Positions 54,146-64,000 of a stretch of 64,000 nucleotides of DNA are shown here, one piece after another. The notes below the pieces were generated by a model. The model saw only the letters and a list, made by a program, of their open reading frames with translations. It was not told the origin of the DNA and ran no database searches. Source of the stretch: Sphingomonas sp. CCH21-G11 (GTDB lineage Bacteria; Pseudomonadota; Alphaproteobacteria; Sphingomonadales; Sphingomonadaceae). The translations under genes were made by a program, and so were the position numbers. Location: positions 124,001 through 188,000 of the forward strand of contig NZ_LSHX01000010.1 in assembly GCF_001555965.1 (NCBI RefSeq), in the 5' to 3' direction. The first letter of the stretch is position 1, and every line of letters starts with the position of its first letter.

Positions 54146-55476
54146 CGCGCCAGCTCCCGTGAATGATAATCGATAGAGGCCGTTCGTCCGGGCATCGTCC
54201 GGCCGATCGCCAGCGTGGCGGCGACCACGAACAGCGCCGCTTCGGCGGCGAACACCAGCATGAAGGCGCGGCCGTCGTCGCCGATCAGCGCGCGCCCGCG
54301 GTCGACCGCGACCGCGCCGAGCAGCCCGCCAGTGCCGAACGCGATCGCCTGTGCCGCGCCCCACACGCCCATGCGCACCCCGGCGCGGCCATCGCCCGCC
54401 GCACCGGCCAGCGCCATCATCGTGCCGATCGCCGCGACCGCGAACACGCCATTGGCAAAGCCCAGCAGCGCGACGTTGCCAGCCAGCGGCCAGGCGCCGC
54501 CGCGCAATGCGGCGAGCGCCAGTCCGGCCAGCGCCAGCGCGGACGCGACGCAGCCGCCGACGATCCAGCGTCGCAGCCCGTCGGCGCTGCGCCCGCCAAA
54601 CGCATTGGCACCGACGCCGACCAGGATCATGCCCGCGAGCACGCCGCCATGCTGCACCCCGGCGAGCTTGGTCGACTCGCCCGGTGTGAAACCGAAGACC
54701 AGCCCCGCAAAGGGCTCGAGGATCATGTCCTGCATCGAATAAGCGAGCATCGACATGAAGACGAACAGGGTAAAGCGGCGCGCGTCGGCGCTGACCCACA
54801 TCGCCCGAATCGCCTGGGGAAAGCTTTCGTCCGACGCCGCCTCGGCGGGCGCGATCACATGCCCCCGCTCGATCCCCGCGACCGCAATTCCCGCGACGAC
54901 GAACGCGACCAGCGCCACGCCGCTCACCACCAGCGCCAGGCGCGGCAGCGAAAACGGATCGATCAGCGATCCCGCGACCCCGGCCGAGACGACGATGCCC
55001 GCGACCATCATGATCCAGGTGATCGCCGCCGCCGCCGATCGCCTTTCGGGCGCGACGCGCACGGCGAGCAGCGCCAGGAGCGAGGTGCCGGCCGCGCCGA
55101 CCCCGGCCCCGATCAGCGCGAAGGCTGCGGCTGCGCCGACAAGTGCCGCAGATGAGCCGGTGGCCAGCCAGGGGACCAGGTCGACCGCGGCCAGCACACC
55201 CAGCGCCAGCACCCCCATTCCACCGATGATCCACGGCGTCCGCCGTCGCCCGCGATCCGATCCGTGCCCCCAAAGCGGGCGGGTCAGCTGCACCGCGTAA
55301 TGCCAGGCGACGAGCCCGGCGGGCAGCGCGGCGGGCAGCGCATATTCGACGACCATCACCCGGTTGAGGAGCGACGTCGCCAGCATCACCATCGCGCCGA
55401 TCGCGCTTTGCACCAGCCCGAGCCGGACGATGCCGAACCAGCCGAGCGGCGGCGCGGTGCCGGCGGACGCACTCAT
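54142..55476 (-). CDS. PucC/BCH2-family membrane transporter-like protein
   Basis: A 444-residue membrane protein of the major-facilitator type with about twelve helices, belonging to the PucC/LhaA/BCH2 group linked to bacteriochlorophyll delivery or light-harvesting complex assembly. The first half has LGLVQSAIGAMVMLATSLLNRVMVVEYALPAALPAGLVAWHYAVQLTRPLWGHGSDRGRRRTPWI. The second half has SMLAYSMQDMILEPFAGLVFGFTPGESTKLAGVQHGG. Its position between bchG and bchP is that of the bch2/orf428 gene in purple bacteria. It is coupled to both by 4-base overlaps. Confidence 0.9.
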   Translation of the reverse strand: MSASAGTAPPLGWFGIVRLGLVQSAIGAMVMLATSLLNRVMVVEYALPAALPAGLVAWHYAVQLTRPLWGHGSDRGRRRTPWIIGGMGVLALGVLAAVDLVPWLATGSSAALVGAAAAFALIGAGVGAAGTSLLALLAVRVAPERRSAAAAITWIMMVAGIVVSAGVAGSLIDPFSLPRLALVVSGVALVAFVVAGIAVAGIERGHVIAPAEAASDESFPQAIRAMWVSADARRFTLFVFMSMLAYSMQDMILEPFAGLVFGFTPGESTKLAGVQHGGVLAGMILVGVGANAFGGRSADGLRRWIVGGCVASALALAGLALAALRGGAWPLAGNVALLGFANGVFAVAAIGTMMALAGAAGDGRAGVRMGVWGAAQAIAFGTGGLLGAVAVDRGRALIGDDGRAFMLVFAAEAALFVVAATLAIGRTMPGRTASIDYHSRELAR

Positions 55477-56375
55477 ATCACGCCGCCCAGGCCAAGCGCG
55501 GCGGCGAGCATGCCGAAGACATAGGCGCTGATGCCGGTGCCGTTATACCAGGGCGTCTTGCCGCGGGGATCGCGCAGCAGCACGCGCATGAGGCCGATCT
55601 GGGCGAGCGTCAGCGCCGCGACGATCGCGGCAGACAGCATCAGGCCCCAGGCGATGAGCAGCGCAATGACCGCCAGCTGGGGGGCCAGCATCACTGCGCA
55701 GGCGATCCGCGCGGCGCGATCGACGCCCAGCATTGCGGGCAGCGACCGCACGCCCGTGGCAAGATCGCCCTCCACCGCCTTGAAATCGTTGAGCGTCATG
55801 ATGCCGTGCGCGCCCAGGCTGTAGAGCAGCAGCACCGCCAGCACCCGGCCATCGGGCAGTGCGCCCGCCATCACCGCCGCCCCGGTGAACCAGGTCAGCC
55901 CCTCATAGGACAGCGCGACCGCGCCCGGCCCCCAGACCGCGTTGACCTTAAGCCGCAGCGGCGGTGCGCTGTACACCCAGGCGAGCACGAGGCCGATGGC
56001 GGTCGCGCCCAGCACCCACGGCCCCGTCGCCGCCGCGACCGCGAGCGACAACAAGGTGCCGATGCACGCGATCCACAAACCCCATCGCCCGGCGATGCGG
56101 CCCGACGGGATCGGCCGATCGGGCTGGTTGATCGCGTCGACATGACGATCGAACCAGTCGTTCACCGCCTGACTCGTGCCGCAGACCAGCGGGCCGGTCA
56201 GCGCGATCCCCGCGATCAGGAAGGGCCAGCGGTCGACGATCGGCACCCCGGAAGACACGACCCCGCACATGAACGCCCACATCGGCGGAAACCAGGTGAT
56301 CGGTTTGAGCAACTCGACCACGTCGCGCACCGCGGGGGCCGGGGCGGCAAGCGGTCGGGTGGACGAATGAGCCAT
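55473..56375 (-). CDS. bchG: Bacteriochlorophyll a synthase
   Basis: Attaches geranylgeranyl diphosphate to bacteriochlorophyllide a at the membrane. The 300-residue UbiA-type prenyltransferase shows the first aspartate-rich motif NDWFDRHVDAINQPDRPIPSG (about residues 72-92) and the second motif around TLNDFKAVEGDLATGVRSLP (about 195-214), with VYSAPPLRLK between. Eight to nine membrane helices are evident. It is the first gene of the leftward operon, and a PpsR-type site lies just upstream of it. Confidence 0.95.
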   Translation of the reverse strand: MAHSSTRPLAAPAPAVRDVVELLKPITWFPPMWAFMCGVVSSGVPIVDRWPFLIAGIALTGPLVCGTSQAVNDWFDRHVDAINQPDRPIPSGRIAGRWGLWIACIGTLLSLAVAAATGPWVLGATAIGLVLAWVYSAPPLRLKVNAVWGPGAVALSYEGLTWFTGAAVMAGALPDGRVLAVLLLYSLGAHGIMTLNDFKAVEGDLATGVRSLPAMLGVDRAARIACAVMLAPQLAVIALLIAWGLMLSAAIVAALTLAQIGLMRVLLRDPRGKTPWYNGTGISAYVFGMLAAALGLGGVI

Positions 56376-56404
56376 GGCGCGAGCCTATGCCCGACCGGCA
56401 AAAG

Positions 56405-56422
56405 CGTCAAATCAAATTGACA
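56405..56422 (-). promoter_or_regulatory. Candidate PpsR site upstream of bchG
   Basis: On the minus strand the site reads TGTCAATTTGATTTGACG, that is TGT-N12-ACG, one base from the TGT-N12-ACA consensus of PpsR/CrtJ. It contains the perfect inner repeat GTCAA/TTGAC. It lies 30-47 bases before the bchG start. A weaker TGT-N12-ACT (on the plus strand from 56430) follows within ten bases, and PpsR commonly binds paired sites. Confidence 0.5.
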
Positions 56423-56442
56423 CTTCGACTGTACGCAAATGG

Positions 56443-57876
56443 TTACTCGGCGTCGGGAACCAAGCTGCCAAGCCCGTGGCGGTGCAGCTTTGAATAGAGA
56501 CTCTGGCGGCTGACGCCCAGCATCTCGGCCGCGGACGCACGGTTGTCCGACGTGTAGTTCAGCGCGGCCTCGATACACAGTCGCTCGATGAGATCGGTCG
56601 ACTCGCGCACGATCTCCTTCAGCGACATGCGTCCGACCAGGTCGGTCAGCTGCTCGACCGAACGCGGCATCTCGATGCCCGCGACCGGCGTTTCGCGCAG
56701 CCGGCGGGCGACGGGGCGGATCGTGAAGCCGAACTGGCGATCGCCGCTCTCCGACGTGACGCAAACCCCAGAGACCTCAACCTCCTCCTCCGAACCGAAC
56801 GCACCGCGCATGATGGTCGTGGCATTGCGCACCAGGCCATGTTCGCGCAGCTGGCGCGCCAGCAGGTCGGCATCGATGCCGGGCCGCCCCAGCCATTCGC
56901 CGATCGGCTGGCCGATGATCCGGCTCGCGGACGGCACCTCGGCCAGGTCGACAAAGGCGGTGTTGGCAGCGAGCACCGCCAGATTGGCATCGGCGAGCAC
57001 GAAGGCGTCGGGCATGCGTTCGATGACATCACGCAGCCGGTCGACGCCGCCCTGCGCGCCCTCCCCGCGCTCGCCCGGATCGATCCGGAGCAGCAGCAGC
57101 GCCATGCGGGCCTGGCGGAACAGCGTCGCGTTCAATTGCGCCTGTCCAGCACCCTTGCGCAGCGTCACGCCGATCGGCGCCAGCGTCGCGGCTGCTTCGG
57201 CCGCGCCCAGAAAAGCGATCAGCCGCTCGCGATCGGCCGCCTCGACGATGACGCCGGCAGGCTGATCGGTCAGCGCGCCCTCCTTCATCCCCAGAATGCC
57301 ATGCGCGGCGGCATTGGCCTCGCGAATCCGCCGCGTCGCCGCGTCGACGATAAGCACGGGCTCGTGCGCCATGTCGAAGAGCAGACGATAGCGCGCCTCG
57401 GCCTGGCGCAGCCGGATATAGTCGCGCTCCAGCGACTGCTGGGTCTGGAGCAGGCGTTGCTGGGTCGCCGCCGCCGCGCGAAGCTCGCGCCCGATCGCGA
57501 TCAGCCGCCCGCCATCGCCCAGCCGCATCGTCAGATAGCGGACCGGTACGTCGCCATTGGGCGTCCGGTGCGTGACCTGGCGCCAGCGCGGCGCCTCGCT
57601 GGTCGACGCCTGGCTCAACATTTCGTCGAGCTTGGGATGTCCTTCGATCTCGACCGTGTCGTGCCAGCGGGTCCCCTTCCAGCCGGTGATCCCGAGCTTG
57701 ACGAGCTCGCGATCCGACACCGCCATGTCGAGGACCCGGCCGTCCGAGTCGAGGATCAGCGCGAGGTCGCCGACCGCGCCGAGGATGGCGGCGGCGGACT
57801 CGGCGCTCAAAGGCCCTGGATAAAGGTCCGGAGTCGAAAAACCGCTGGGCGCGGAAGGGGCGTGGTGCCTGTTCAT
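56443..57876 (-). CDS. ppsR: PpsR/CrtJ photosynthesis-gene repressor
   Basis: Redox- and light-dependent repressor of bacteriochlorophyll and related genes. The 477-residue protein has an N-terminal PAS-like domain, a glutamine-rich linker (AAAATQQRLLQTQQSLERDYIRLRQAEARYR, about residues 134-164), and two further PAS domains. It ends in a Fis-type helix-turn-helix (NRASAAEMLGVSRQSLYSKLHRHGL). I count only two cysteines, at about 372 and 434. The second sits at the start of the helix-turn-helix, like the redox Cys424 of R. sphaeroides PpsR, but no equivalent of Cys251 is seen. It lies between ppaA and bchG, 67 bases upstream of the latter. Confidence 0.93.
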   Translation of the reverse strand: MNRHHAPSAPSGFSTPDLYPGPLSAESAAAILGAVGDLALILDSDGRVLDMAVSDRELVKLGITGWKGTRWHDTVEIEGHPKLDEMLSQASTSEAPRWRQVTHRTPNGDVPVRYLTMRLGDGGRLIAIGRELRAAAATQQRLLQTQQSLERDYIRLRQAEARYRLLFDMAHEPVLIVDAATRRIREANAAAHGILGMKEGALTDQPAGVIVEAADRERLIAFLGAAEAAATLAPIGVTLRKGAGQAQLNATLFRQARMALLLLRIDPGERGEGAQGGVDRLRDVIERMPDAFVLADANLAVLAANTAFVDLAEVPSASRIIGQPIGEWLGRPGIDADLLARQLREHGLVRNATTIMRGAFGSEEEVEVSGVCVTSESGDRQFGFTIRPVARRLRETPVAGIEMPRSVEQLTDLVGRMSLKEIVRESTDLIERLCIEAALNYTSDNRASAAEMLGVSRQSLYSKLHRHGLGSLVPDAE

Positions 57877-57908
57877 TCTGCGCGCTCTGGCGCTCCCTCG
57901 TAAGCTAC

Positions 57909-58824
57909 TCAGCCGTAACGTGCTTCACGCCTCCTTGCGCCAAGCCAGGTTTCGGCGACAGACAAAGCCATGCGCGCGTCGGGTGCGGTCGCATCCGCGC
58001 CGACACGCTGCGCCATCTGCGGATCCGTCAGGAAAACGGGTCCACCCACCATCACGCACAAGTGCGGATTGCGGGAAACGCTGCGCATCGCCTTGATCGC
58101 AGACGGCATGGTCGCCGTATGGCCGCTACAGCTTGCGGTCAATCCGACAAGATCAAACCATTCGTCGGCGACCCGTTCAACCAGCAGGCTGGTCGTCGCC
58201 TGGACCATACGGTCGGTGACCCAGCCGCCACGCGCGAACACCTCCTCGATCACGATCGTCCCGAAGGTATGCTGATCGCCGGGCACCGACGCGAACAGGG
58301 CGCGCCGGCCCGTCTCGCGGCCATGCTCGATGGGCGCGCGCGCCGACAATTCGTGCACGACCTCCTGCAGGCGCCACAGTCCCATTGTCACGTCGACGAA
58401 GTCGAAACGGTCCTGCTCCCAATAATCGCCGAACCGGCGCGCGATGGGGACCAGCAGGTCGAGCAGCAACGCCTCGACGCTGATCCCGCGGTCAAGCAGT
58501 GCCTCGACCCGCGCGACCAGTTCATCAGCCTCGACCTGGAGGACCAGGGGGGGTGAACGCGTCGATATCCGCGGGCATGATGCCCGGCGCGCCGGATGCC
58601 GTGGTTGCCGCCGACGTCGCCCGCGCGCGGACCGGATGCGCCATCAGCAGGCGGGGGATCACCTGGGATTCGATCAGCGCGGCCAGCGAAGCCTGGTCGG
58701 GCGGGGATGAAAGCAACTCGAGCGGCGCGCGCGCCTCCGCACTCGCGCGGGACCGGCGGCGGCGTCCGCCGTCACGCGGCGCGACCGGCGGCATGGGCTT
58801 ACCATTGGAGTGGATGTAGGCCAT
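57909..58824 (-). pseudogene. ppaA: Frameshifted PpaA/AerR cobalamin-binding antirepressor
   Basis: PpaA/AerR binds cobalamin and antagonises PpsR in light. Here the N-terminal part (start MAYIHSNGKP at 58824, with a GGGAGAG site upstream) runs through PADIDAFTPP and then hits an early TGA at 58525. The remainder continues in another frame as LVLQVEADELVARVEALLDRG...LLLDLLVPIARRFGDYWEQDRFDFVDVTMGL...GDQHTFGTIVIEEVF (cobalamin-binding His) and GLTASCSGHTATM. The break falls in a run of seven G at 58547-58553. With six G the frame is intact and gives 304 residues. It is either a sequencing error, a phase-variable tract or a recent pseudogene. Confidence 0.8.
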
Positions 58825-58954
58825 TTCCGCGCTCTCCCTGAAGCTCGGGTCGATGTTTGTACAAACCTCGCGAAGCGCCACATTTTTGGAATCCCGCAGG
58901 GATCAAGCTACGCCTGTTTCGATCCCGCCACAACCCGCGAAATCGGGACCAAGT

Positions 58955-59002
58955 CGAAAAGTGTCATTTTTGCTTTACGTCTATTCTGTTTGACACTTTT
59001 CG
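58955..59002. promoter_or_regulatory. Symmetric candidate PpsR control region between ppaA and bchF
   Basis: Perfect 12-base arms CGAAAAGTGTCA (58955-58966) and TGACACTTTTCG (58991-59002) enclose 24 bases. Each arm starts a TGT-N12-ACG motif pointing inward (58962-58979 on plus, 58978-58995 on minus), and the two meet at a shared ACGT centre. This suggests two adjacent PpsR tetramer half-sites. It lies in the 220-base divergent region between ppaA (left) and bchF (right), so it could control both arms. Confidence 0.55.
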
Positions 59003-59044
59003 CGTCGGTGCCATAATGTGCGCAACGACAAGAGGGCGTGAGGC

Positions 59045-60864
<1,820 letters not shown>

Positions 60865-60877
60865 GGAGGCTTCTCCT

Positions 60878-60962
60878 CGTCGCCCCGGCGCAGGCCGGTG
60901 CCGCTCGCCGAACCGGGCGCGCGCCAGGCTGTCCAGCGGCCCCGGCCTTCGCCGGGGCGACG
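60878..60962. repeat. Imperfect long palindrome, copy 2 of a dispersed element, between bchN and bchB
   Basis: The left arm begins CGTCGCCCCGGCGCAGGCC. The right arm (60933-60962) ends CCTTCGCCGGGGCGACG and matches the right arm of 52128-52206 at about 27 of 30 positions. It fills most of the 118-base bchN-bchB gap. As a hairpin it could act as a partial terminator or protect the upstream bchFN transcript. Confidence 0.75.
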
Positions 60963-60982
60963 GGGAAAGGGACGGCCACACC

Positions 60983-62569
60983 ATGCAGCTGACCGTCTGG
61001 ACCTATGAAGGCCCGCCGCATGTCGGCGCGATGCGGGTCGCGACGGCGATGAAGGGCGTCCATTATGTCCTCCACGCGCCGCAGGGCGACACCTATGCCG
61101 ACCTGCTGTTCACGATGATCGAGCGCCGCAATGCGCGGCCGCCGGTCACCTACACCACCTTTCAGGCGCGCGACCTGGGCAAGGACACTGCCGAACTGTT
61201 CCAGACCGCCGCGCGCGAGGCCTATGACCGCTTCCAGCCGCAGGCGATGCTGGTCGGCGCATCCTGCACCGCCGAGCTGATCCAGGATGACCCCGCGGGG
61301 CTGGTCGCGGCGATGAACCTGCCGATCCCCGTCGTGCCGCTCGAACTGCCCAGCTACACCCGCAAGGAAAGCTGGGGGGCGTCGGAAACCTTCTACCAGA
61401 TCGTCCGCACCATCGCCGATCGCAGCGTGCGCCCCGCCCCGCGCGAGGGCCGCCGGCCGCGCGCCAACCTGCTTGGCCCCACCGCACTCGGCTTTCGCCA
61501 CCGCGACGACGTGGTGGAGATCACCCGGCTGCTCGACGCAATGGGCGTCGACGTCCATCTGGTCGCGCCGCTGGGCGCGAGCCCGGCCGACATCGCCAAT
61601 ATCGGCGCGGCCGATTTCAACGTGCTGCTCTATCCCGAAACCGGCGACACCGCGGCGCGCTGGCTGGAAAAGAACCTGAACCAGCCGACCGTGCGCACCG
61701 TGCCAATCGGCTATGGGGCGACTCGCGAGTTCATCGCCGAGGTCGCCGCGATTGCCGGCGTCGCGGCCGATGCCGACCAGCTTCAGTCGCGCCTGCCCTG
61801 GTGGAGCCGTTCGGTCGATTCGACCTATCTGACCGCCAAGCGCGTCTTCATCTTCGGCGATGCGACTCACGCGATCGCCGCCGCGCGGGTCGCCCGCGAC
61901 GAACTGGGCTTCGAGGTGGTGGGCCTGGGTTGCTATAATCGCGAGTTCGCCCGCGACCTGCGCGATGCCGCCAAGCTTTACGGCGTCGAACCGCTGATCA
62001 CCGACGACTATCTGGAGGTTGAACAGGCGATCGCCGAACTGCAGCCCGAGCTGGTGCTGGGGACGCAGATGGAGCGCCACATCGCCAAGCGGCTGGGCGT
62101 GCCGTGCGCGGTCATTTCGTCACCCGTGCATGTCCAGGATTTCCCCGCGCGCTACTCGCCGCAAATGGGGTTCGAGGGCGCGAACGTGCTGTTCGACACC
62201 TGGGTCCACCCGTTGGTCATGGGGCTGGAGGAGCATCTGCTCACCATGTTCCGCGACGATTTCGAGTTTTCCGATGGCGCGGGCGCCAGCCATCTCGGGC
62301 ATGGTCACAAATCCCCGCTCCCGCCTGCGGGAGGCGTCGGGGGTGAGCACGGCGCAGATGCCGAAACGCTCGCGGACAACCCCGACCCCAACCCCTCCCC
62401 TGCAGAGGAGGGGCTTTGGACCTCTGACGCCGAGCGCGAGCTCAGGAAAATCCCGTTCTTCGTGCGCGGCAAGGCACGCCGCAACACCGAACGCTTCGCC
62501 GCCGATCAGGGGCTGGCGGTGATCACGCTCGACACGCTTTACGACGCGAAGGCGCATTATGCCCGCTAG
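60983..62569 (+). CDS. bchB: Light-independent protochlorophyllide reductase subunit B
   Basis: Partner of BchN; contributes Asp36 ([10 protein letters not shown]) as the unusual fourth cluster ligand and the catalytic segment. Other landmarks are [31 protein letters not shown] and [23 protein letters not shown] [43 protein letters not shown]. The C-terminal domain [18 protein letters not shown]...[13 protein letters not shown] is complete. The 528 residues are close to the family norm. The linker between main and C-terminal domains (about residues 435-478) is Pro/Gly-rich and is encoded by palindromic DNA like intergenic repeats. It overlaps bchH by 11 bases. Confidence 0.96.
   Translation: MQLTVWTYEGPPHVGAMRVATAMKGVHYVLHAPQGDTYADLLFTMIERRNARPPVTYTTFQARDLGKDTAELFQTAAREAYDRFQPQAMLVGASCTAELIQDDPAGLVAAMNLPIPVVPLELPSYTRKESWGASETFYQIVRTIADRSVRPAPREGRRPRANLLGPTALGFRHRDDVVEITRLLDAMGVDVHLVAPLGASPADIANIGAADFNVLLYPETGDTAARWLEKNLNQPTVRTVPIGYGATREFIAEVAAIAGVAADADQLQSRLPWWSRSVDSTYLTAKRVFIFGDATHAIAAARVARDELGFEVVGLGCYNREFARDLRDAAKLYGVEPLITDDYLEVEQAIAELQPELVLGTQMERHIAKRLGVPCAVISSPVHVQDFPARYSPQMGFEGANVLFDTWVHPLVMGLEEHLLTMFRDDFEFSDGAGASHLGHGHKSPLPPAGGVGGEHGADAETLADNPDPNPSPAEEGLWTSDAERELRKIPFFVRGKARRNTERFAADQGLAVITLDTLYDAKAHYAR
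62309..62413 (+). repeat. Repeat-like palindromic DNA inside bchB
   Basis: Two palindromic stretches lie in frame in the bchB linker: one around CTCCCGCCTGCGGGAG (about 62317-62334), followed by GCGTCGGGGGTGAGC, and CCCCTCCCCTGCAGAGGAGG (62392-62413), followed by GCTTTGG. Both look like the GC-rich modules common between genes in this group. The segment contains no stop and encodes [11 protein letters not shown]...[14 protein letters not shown]. Confidence 0.55.
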
Positions 62570-64000
62570 CGCCGCCCCCGTGCGCGTGGTCATCATCACG
62601 CTGGACAATCACCTGTCGGGCGCGTGCCAGCGCGCGCAGGCGCAGTTCGACCGCACCCATCCCGGCGTCACCATCGGCTTCCACGCCGCCGCCGACTGGG
62701 ATGATCAGCCGGGCGCGCTCGAAGCGGCGCGCGCCGACATTGCGCGCGGCGACATCATCCTGGTGACGATGCTGTTCCTCGAGGATCATATCCGCGCGGT
62801 GCTGCCCGATTTGCAGGCGCGGCAGTCGGCGTGCGACGCGATCGTCGGCCTGATGTCGGCAGGCGAGGTCGTCAAGCTGACCCGCATGGGCGATTACCGC
62901 ATGGACAAGCCCGCGACCGGGCCGCTCGCCATGCTCAAGAAGCTGCGCGGATCGGGCAAGCCGGGCGCGAGTTCGGGCAAGGGCCAGATGGCGATGCTGC
63001 GCCGCCTGCCCAAATTGCTGCGCTTCATTCCCGGCACGGCGCAGGACGTGCGCGCCTATTTCCTCACGCTGCAATATTGGCTGGCGGGTTCGGACGACAA
63101 TGTCGTCGACATGATCCGCGCACTGATCGATCGCTATGCCGATGGCGATCGCCGCGCGCTTCGTGGCGGCATGAAGGCGGCGTTGCCGCGCGACTACCCG
63201 GAAGTCGGCGTCTACCACCCCGACATGAAGGACCGGATGGCACGCACCGTGTCCGATCTGCCGCGTCGGCGCGACGCAGTCGGCACGGTGGGCGTGCTGA
63301 TGCTGCGTTCCTACATCCTGGCACGCGACTCGGCGCATTATGACGGTGTGATCCGCGCGCTGGAGGCCAAGGGCCTGAACGTCGTCCCGGCCTTTGCCGG
63401 CGGGCTGGACGGCCGCCCGGCGATCGAGACGCTGTTCATGCGCGGCGGCACCGCGACGGTGGATGCGGTCATCAACCTGACCGGGTTCAGCCTGGTCGGC
63501 GGCCCCGCCTATAACGACACCAAGCTGGCCGAGGAAATGCTGGCCAAGCTCGACCGGCCCTATATCGCCGCGCATCCGGTCGAGTTTCAGACGCTGCAGG
63601 CCTGGGGCGCCAACCGCCAGGGGCTGCTGCCGCTCGAATCGACGATGATGATCGCGATTCCCGAGCTGGACGGCGGCACCAATCCGATGGTGTTCGGCGG
63701 GCGCTCGGACGGCGCGGAAACGCCCTGCACCGGCTGCGAACGCCACTGCACCTTCCCCGCCGCCGGCGCGGTCCGTGCGATGGAAAGCTGCCCCGAGCGG
63801 GCCGAGGCGCTGGCCGCCCGCGTGCTCAAGCTGGTCGAACTGCGCCAGGCGCAGGAAGCCGAACGCCGCGTCGCCATCGTCCTGTTCAACTTCCCGCCCA
63901 ATGCCGGTGCGGCGGGCTCCGCACAGTTCCTGGCGGTGTTCGAGTCGCTGCACGCCACGCTCCGCCGGCTGGCTGACGAAGGCTATCGCGTCGACGTTCC
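62559..64000 (+). CDS. bchH: Magnesium chelatase subunit H (5' part)
   Basis: Large porphyrin-binding subunit of magnesium chelatase, which inserts Mg2+ into protoporphyrin IX with BchI and BchD. About 480 residues are present and the frame is open to the window edge; the full protein is usually near 1,200 residues. Visible landmarks are [20 protein letters not shown] at the N-terminus, [71 protein letters not shown] and [20 protein letters not shown]. The ATG overlaps the bchB end by 11 bases. Confidence 0.96.
   Translation, partial: MPASAAPVRVVIITLDNHLSGACQRAQAQFDRTHPGVTIGFHAAADWDDQPGALEAARADIARGDIILVTMLFLEDHIRAVLPDLQARQSACDAIVGLMSAGEVVKLTRMGDYRMDKPATGPLAMLKKLRGSGKPGASSGKGQMAMLRRLPKLLRFIPGTAQDVRAYFLTLQYWLAGSDDNVVDMIRALIDRYADGDRRALRGGMKAALPRDYPEVGVYHPDMKDRMARTVSDLPRRRDAVGTVGVLMLRSYILARDSAHYDGVIRALEAKGLNVVPAFAGGLDGRPAIETLFMRGGTATVDAVINLTGFSLVGGPAYNDTKLAEEMLAKLDRPYIAAHPVEFQTLQAWGANRQGLLPLESTMMIAIPELDGGTNPMVFGGRSDGAETPCTGCERHCTFPAAGAVRAMESCPERAEALAARVLKLVELRQAQEAERRVAIVLFNFPPNAGAAGSAQFLAVFESLHATLRRLADEGYRVDV

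Noticed and set aside
58525..58881. Treating the 5' part of ppaA as a separate complete gene
   Set aside because: The two pieces join into one recognisable PpaA/AerR protein by removing one base. The first piece alone ends in a Pro/Gly tail produced by the shifted frame.

Overview
The window is chromosomal DNA from a high-GC alphaproteobacterium, almost certainly a Sphingomonas-type aerobic anoxygenic phototroph. Several things point this way: NDUFA12 of a mitochondrial-type complex I, GapR (DUF2312), DUF1244, DUF2155, plant-type glutamate-cysteine ligase, several TonB-dependent receptors, and dispersed GC-rich palindromes. From about 52.2 kb to the end lies part of a bacteriochlorophyll gene cluster.

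Layout. 0-9 kb: gshA, a small atypical lipoprotein, an isoprenylcysteine-methyltransferase-like membrane protein, ruvC and yebC with a small repeat protein wedged between them, gapR, an exported amidohydrolase and pyruvate kinase. 9-12 kb: a TonB receptor/PepSY operon preceded by a Fur-like palindrome. 12-25 kb: rpmJ, an M14 carboxypeptidase, a large TonB receptor, gpmA, purE-purK, an orphan ParA, aat, and an opposite-strand operon (tandem cold-shock protein, DUF192, NDUFA12, DUF2155) whose last gene overlaps aat. 25-30 kb: recX, a fatty acyl-AMP ligase and a PAS-GGDEF-EAL protein.

30-38 kb holds tRNA-Trp, secE, nusG, rplK and rplA. This usually compact series is split: a methyltransferase gene lies between tRNA-Trp and secE, and bciA (8-vinyl chlorophyllide reductase), a small exported protein and an RTX metalloprotease lie between nusG and rplK. 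A BLUF blue-light sensor follows rplA. 39-42.5 kb is a second TonB receptor/PepSY pair with the same Fur-like palindrome. 42.5-52 kb is mostly housekeeping: an M16 protease, a flippase-like protein, a glycosyltransferase, a Gre-type factor, a flavoprotein, a DEAD-box helicase and a cytochrome c lipoprotein.

The photosynthesis cluster has two diverging arms. Leftward are ppaA/aerR, ppsR, then bchG-pucC-like-bchP-tspO and a small membrane protein, where each successive junction is a 4-base overlap. Rightward are bchF, bchN, bchB and bchH (cut by the window edge). Candidate PpsR sites (TGT-N12-AC motifs) lie between the arms and in front of bchG. The most notable points are a one-base frameshift in a run of seven G in ppaA/aerR, a probable CTG start for the last gene of the bchG operon, dispersed palindromes between bchN and bchB and inside the bchB reading frame, bciA embedded in a ribosomal gene series, and the three-repeat protein between yebC and ruvC.
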